Assembly (NCBI GenBank): GCA_030614505.1
Contig: JAUWTX010000059.1
Coordinates: 1 to 9,231, forward strand
Source of the DNA: Desulfuromonadales bacterium
GTDB taxonomy: Bacteria; Desulfobacterota; Desulfuromonadia; Desulfuromonadales; BM103
Length of the DNA: 9,231 bases
Direction of reading: 5' to 3'
Shown here: one piece after another, positions 6,371-9,231 of the stretch
Layout of the letters: every line of letters begins with the position of its first letter
How positions within the stretch are numbered: position 1 is the first letter of the stretch
Translations under genes and position numbers: made by a program
Notes under the pieces: generated by a model
The model's database searches: none
What the model saw: only the letters and a program-made list of their open reading frames with translations
What the model was told of the DNA's origin: nothing

Positions 6371-8536
6371 ATGGTAACTGAGAATTTTCAGAATGTAACG
6401 ATTCAGGAAGAATACAACCCCTATCGCGAATGTATTCAAGGAATCGCCAATGAACCTATCTGCGTTCGTTATACGGTAACCAAAGCTTGGGAAGTTGTCC
6501 GCTCGATCGATGTTTCCTTTGACCCCGGTGAGGTTACTCTTGATGAAATTGTCCATCGATTGGTGATTAACCGGCCCCGCATTGCAGTTATCACCGGTTC
6601 GACCGATCATCCGGCCCATCTTCGGGACGAGGCCCACATCAGTCTGGCAGTCCTCAGAATCTGGCAAAATGGTGGGGTACCGTTTGTCTTCGGTATTCCA
6701 GTGATCTGCGACGGGACAGCGCAGAACAATGTCGGAATGTGCTATTCGCTCGTTTCCCGGAATAATACAGCCTCAGCGGTTAATATTACCTTCGAAGGCC
6801 ATTCCTATCATGCAGCGTATGTCCTTTCGAGTTGTGACAAGTTTCCTTCTGCTGTGATCTGTGGACTAGCAGCTACCGATGTAGCACGTAGCCATAAGGA
6901 TCGTGGTCAAGCACCGGTTTGGGCAATTTTTGTTCCAGAACATGTTCTCAAAGGCGGTACCATCCCGAAAAATGCCAGCTCACGCCTGAACCGTTTGATA
7001 GCAAACGCACATGAGCAAGGACATGACGATCTTGCCGGGGATATCGCAGAGAATATGCGTTATATCCTGCAGTGCTCTTCTGACGAGGCATTTTCTGGAC
7101 AGCTGAAGCGTGCCGTCCTTCTTGGCCTGATAACGGCGGACGAGTCCCGAACCCTTCTGAATGAACTGGCTGCCGCTACGTGTGATGTTAAGGGCGGCGT
7201 TTGCGCATTTAACGGCACCGGTAATTCTTCGCGGACGCTGGTCAGTGCGCTCGGGTTAACCCCACCTGAGGTAGAATTGTTGACTGACGCTCCGACTTCA
7301 GACCTCGTCGCTGAATGTGTCGACATGCTTTACCGCAGTTTAAATCGTAAAGAGCTGCGAATCACGAATGTTGTCGGGCGCAACTTTGAAAATACTGTGC
7401 GGATACACAGCGCAACGGGGAGTTCGACCAATATATTACTCCATTTGCCGGCTATCATGCGCTATGCAGGTTATGACATCTCCATCAATGACTACGCACA
7501 GGTGAGAAAAGCGACACCCGTCCCTGAAATTTTTGCCCACAGCTTGACAGAAGGCCGCGATACCTTTGTGCTAGCCGAACAGTTTGCCAAACGGCAGCAC
7601 CGGGGCATGGAAAGCCTGTATCGCATCCTTACTGATCTCGGTGTGGCAATGGATCTCGATGCTCCAACCATGACTGGCGCAACTTGGCAGGAGAGAATCA
7701 AGGGATTGATTGAGCCGGTTGCCGCCGATCTGGGAGAACGTTCTATTATAAGAACAGTTCCAACCCGGATGACCTCTGGCGTAGAAGTGCTGCGTGGCAA
7801 TTTTATGTCAACGGCTGTTGTCAAGTTGGCGGGGATGTCGGATCAACAGCTTGCCCACTTTGACCAACAACTGTTTATTGTACGCTACTATGAAGATGAA
7901 CATCTCTGTATCAAAGAAATGGCCTCTCCCAATATTGTCGAGGTTCTGGAACAACTTGTCGCTAAACTGCCGGCAAATCAACTTGATAAAATATTGGAAT
8001 ACAATTCAAGCGGTTCGGTTCGGTCCTTTGAAAGGGATTCTTTCCTTGAATTGGTGAGCAAAGGGCTGTTGTCATTTGCATTTATCATCGCAGGGCAAGG
8101 ACCGAAGGCTTTTGGAATGCCCGAAATGTTCGCTCCGTCGCAGAACCTGAGACATCATAAGCTTCTGGAAGGTTCATCATTGCTGATCACCGATGGTCGC
8201 TACTCTGGTGTCACCAAAGGAGCCTGTATCGGACACGTCACTCCGGAAGCATTCGAAAATGGCGGAATTGGCAAGCTGGTGGATGGTGACTTGTTGTGGC
8301 TGCGTATAGATGAGCAGCGACTCGATGTCGTGGATCCAGATTCTCTTGCTACGGGAACTCCCAGCTCCTTTGCCGTTTTGCCTAACCGGGAAAACCTTGT
8401 GGCTGAACGTCACCAGCAGATGGCTGATAGATTGTGGCAAATTGCTGCCAGCAATCTCATGGACGATGTCTCCAGCGCAGAAAATGGTTGCGTGCCTTAT
8501 GCAGTAGACCAACGTGCTATCAAAAAGTTGCCATAA
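6371..8536 (+). CDS. IlvD/EDD-family sugar-acid dehydratase, large divergent form
   Basis: This is an iron-sulphur dehydratase of 721 residues, predicted to convert an aldonate to a 2-keto-3-deoxy sugar acid in the cytoplasm. Family motifs appear in order: CDGTAQNNVGMCYSL (113-127), CDK with Cys155, GGVCAFNGTGNSS with Cys278, IHSATGSSTNILLHLPAI in the middle, GQGPKAFGMPEM (575-586), and DGRYSGVTKGACIGHVTPEA with the probable catalytic Ser612. In IlvD three cysteines hold the cluster. The first (in TPCN) appears replaced by Ala82 in DHPAH, as E. coli Edd also lacks it, so Cys155 and Cys278 are the likely ligands. It is longer than typical members (about 600-655). Part of the excess is some 30 extra residues between VVKLAG (483-488) and GQGP. 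CGGAG at 6359-6363 supports the ATG. The DgoK gene directly after it suggests galactonate or a related aldonate; substrate assignment is inference, and a role in branched-chain amino-acid synthesis is unlikely here. Confidence 0.88.
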   Translation: MVTENFQNVTIQEEYNPYRECIQGIANEPICVRYTVTKAWEVVRSIDVSFDPGEVTLDEIVHRLVINRPRIAVITGSTDHPAHLRDEAHISLAVLRIWQNGGVPFVFGIPVICDGTAQNNVGMCYSLVSRNNTASAVNITFEGHSYHAAYVLSSCDKFPSAVICGLAATDVARSHKDRGQAPVWAIFVPEHVLKGGTIPKNASSRLNRLIANAHEQGHDDLAGDIAENMRYILQCSSDEAFSGQLKRAVLLGLITADESRTLLNELAAATCDVKGGVCAFNGTGNSSRTLVSALGLTPPEVELLTDAPTSDLVAECVDMLYRSLNRKELRITNVVGRNFENTVRIHSATGSSTNILLHLPAIMRYAGYDISINDYAQVRKATPVPEIFAHSLTEGRDTFVLAEQFAKRQHRGMESLYRILTDLGVAMDLDAPTMTGATWQERIKGLIEPVAADLGERSIIRTVPTRMTSGVEVLRGNFMSTAVVKLAGMSDQQLAHFDQQLFIVRYYEDEHLCIKEMASPNIVEVLEQLVAKLPANQLDKILEYNSSGSVRSFERDSFLELVSKGLLSFAFIIAGQGPKAFGMPEMFAPSQNLRHHKLLEGSSLLITDGRYSGVTKGACIGHVTPEAFENGGIGKLVDGDLLWLRIDEQRLDVVDPDSLATGTPSSFAVLPNRENLVAERHQQMADRLWQIAASNLMDDVSSAENGCVPYAVDQRAIKKLP

Positions 8537-8545
8537 GGAACAATT

Positions 8546-9231
8546 ATGATTGTCGTTGATTGGGGTACAACGAATCTTCGCGTGTTTGTCTGTACAGACG
8601 ATGGCTCTATCTTGAAAACTGCCCAAAGCAGGCATGGCATAAAAACAGTGTCAAAAGATGGTTATGGCACAGTTCTCAATGAGATACTTGAAGAATTGGA
8701 TGAGGGAAATGATCTCCCCATTTTTATTTGTGGCATGGCGGGAGCGAGAGGTGGTTGGCGCGAAGCCCCTTACTGTCAAACACCAATTTCGCTGGAAGAC
8801 ATTTCGGCGAACCTTACATCCTTGCCGGATGGATTTGACGGCTATCTCTTGCCGGGAGCGCGAACCTTATCCCCCGACGGAACCAGTGACGTCATGCGCG
8901 GAGAGGAGATCCAGATCTTTGGTGCAATGTCACATTTTGGTATCCTGGATGGGGTGTTGTGTCTCCCCGGAACTCACAGTAAATGGGTCCGTATCCGTGC
9001 TGGACAGATTGTCGGTTTTGCAACTTTTATGACTGGCGACGTTTTTCAAGCACTGACACACACCATTCTCGCCTGTAATTTAGAAACGATTTATTGTCCA
9101 GAGGCTTTCGAAATCGGGCTTGATGCATCCGTGAGTGGCGATTGTGGTCTTTTGCACCGACTGTTTACTGCCAGAACGCGGGTGCTTGATGGTGCGCTGA
9201 AACCGGATCAGGTGTCAGATTATGTTTCTGG
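8546..9231 (+). CDS. dgoK: 2-keto-3-deoxygalactonate kinase (DgoK family), cut by the window edge
   Basis: The open frame runs from ATG 8546 off the end of the window, giving 228 codons with no stop. DgoK proteins are about 290-300 residues, so perhaps 60-70 codons are missing. It phosphorylates 2-keto-3-deoxygalactonate at C6 to KDPGal in the De Ley-Doudoroff pathway. Visible motifs are the N-terminal phosphate-binding DWGTTNLR (5-12) of this actin-like kinase fold, GMAGARGGWREAPY (63-76), DVMRGEE (115-121), LPGTHSKWV (140-148) and MTGDVF (162-167). AAGGA overlapping the dehydratase stop serves as ribosome binding site, and only 9 bases separate the genes, so translation is likely coupled. 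A KDPGal aldolase gene (dgoA) would be the expected next gene but is not in view. Confidence 0.93.
   Translation, partial: MIVVDWGTTNLRVFVCTDDGSILKTAQSRHGIKTVSKDGYGTVLNEILEELDEGNDLPIFICGMAGARGGWREAPYCQTPISLEDISANLTSLPDGFDGYLLPGARTLSPDGTSDVMRGEEIQIFGAMSHFGILDGVLCLPGTHSKWVRIRAGQIVGFATFMTGDVFQALTHTILACNLETIYCPEAFEIGLDASVSGDCGLLHRLFTARTRVLDGALKPDQVSDYVS

Noticed and set aside
1..9231. CRISPR arrays, tRNA or rRNA genes, insertion sequences, phage or defence genes
   Set aside because: No regularly spaced repeats, cloverleaf sequences, transposases or such gene families were seen on either strand.

Overview
This window is from a Gram-negative bacterium, most likely a proteobacterium. It has a DctPQM-type TRAP transporter with a Sec signal peptide on its binding protein, good Shine-Dalgarno sites and moderate GC with AT-rich gaps. 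The lineage cannot be fixed from the sequence alone. Every supportable gene is on the + strand. Together they form a sugar-acid (aldonate-type) catabolic locus.

Layout. Positions 1-454 hold no convincing gene. They contain a small hairpin, a run of seven G and a short open stretch that may be decayed coding sequence. Next comes a two-gene unit: a PfkB-family 2-keto-3-deoxygluconate kinase (455-1555) and a KDPG/KHG aldolase (1595-2215). A 374-base gap (2216-2589) carries a short direct repeat, a hairpin that could end the first unit, and a promoter. That promoter is followed by two copies of the FadR-type operator TNGTNNNACNA. The second unit then runs: GntR/FadR regulator (2590-3345, TTG start), TRAP binding protein dctP (3399-4403), a perfect 12-bp hairpin, dctQ (4473-5012), dctM (5018-6340), a large IlvD/EDD-family dehydratase (6371-8536) and the start of dgoK, 2-keto-3-deoxygalactonate kinase (8546 to the window edge).

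How it fits together (inference from families). The TRAP system imports a sugar acid, and the dehydratase removes water to give a 2-keto-3-deoxy sugar acid. A kinase phosphorylates this at C6, and the aldolase splits the product to pyruvate and glyceraldehyde 3-phosphate. Two unrelated kinases are present, PfkB-type for the gluco-epimer and DgoK-type for the galacto-epimer. The locus may therefore handle both epimers, or it may be a galactonate locus in which an IlvD/EDD enzyme replaces the usual enolase-family DgoD. No uronate isomerase or reductase is visible, which favours aldonates over uronates. The regulator probably represses its own operon through the paired operators and is released by a pathway metabolite.

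Every protein belongs to a recognisable family, and I see no wholly new system. The points of interest are the gene combination, the divergent dehydratase, the paired operators and the hairpin between dctP and dctQ.
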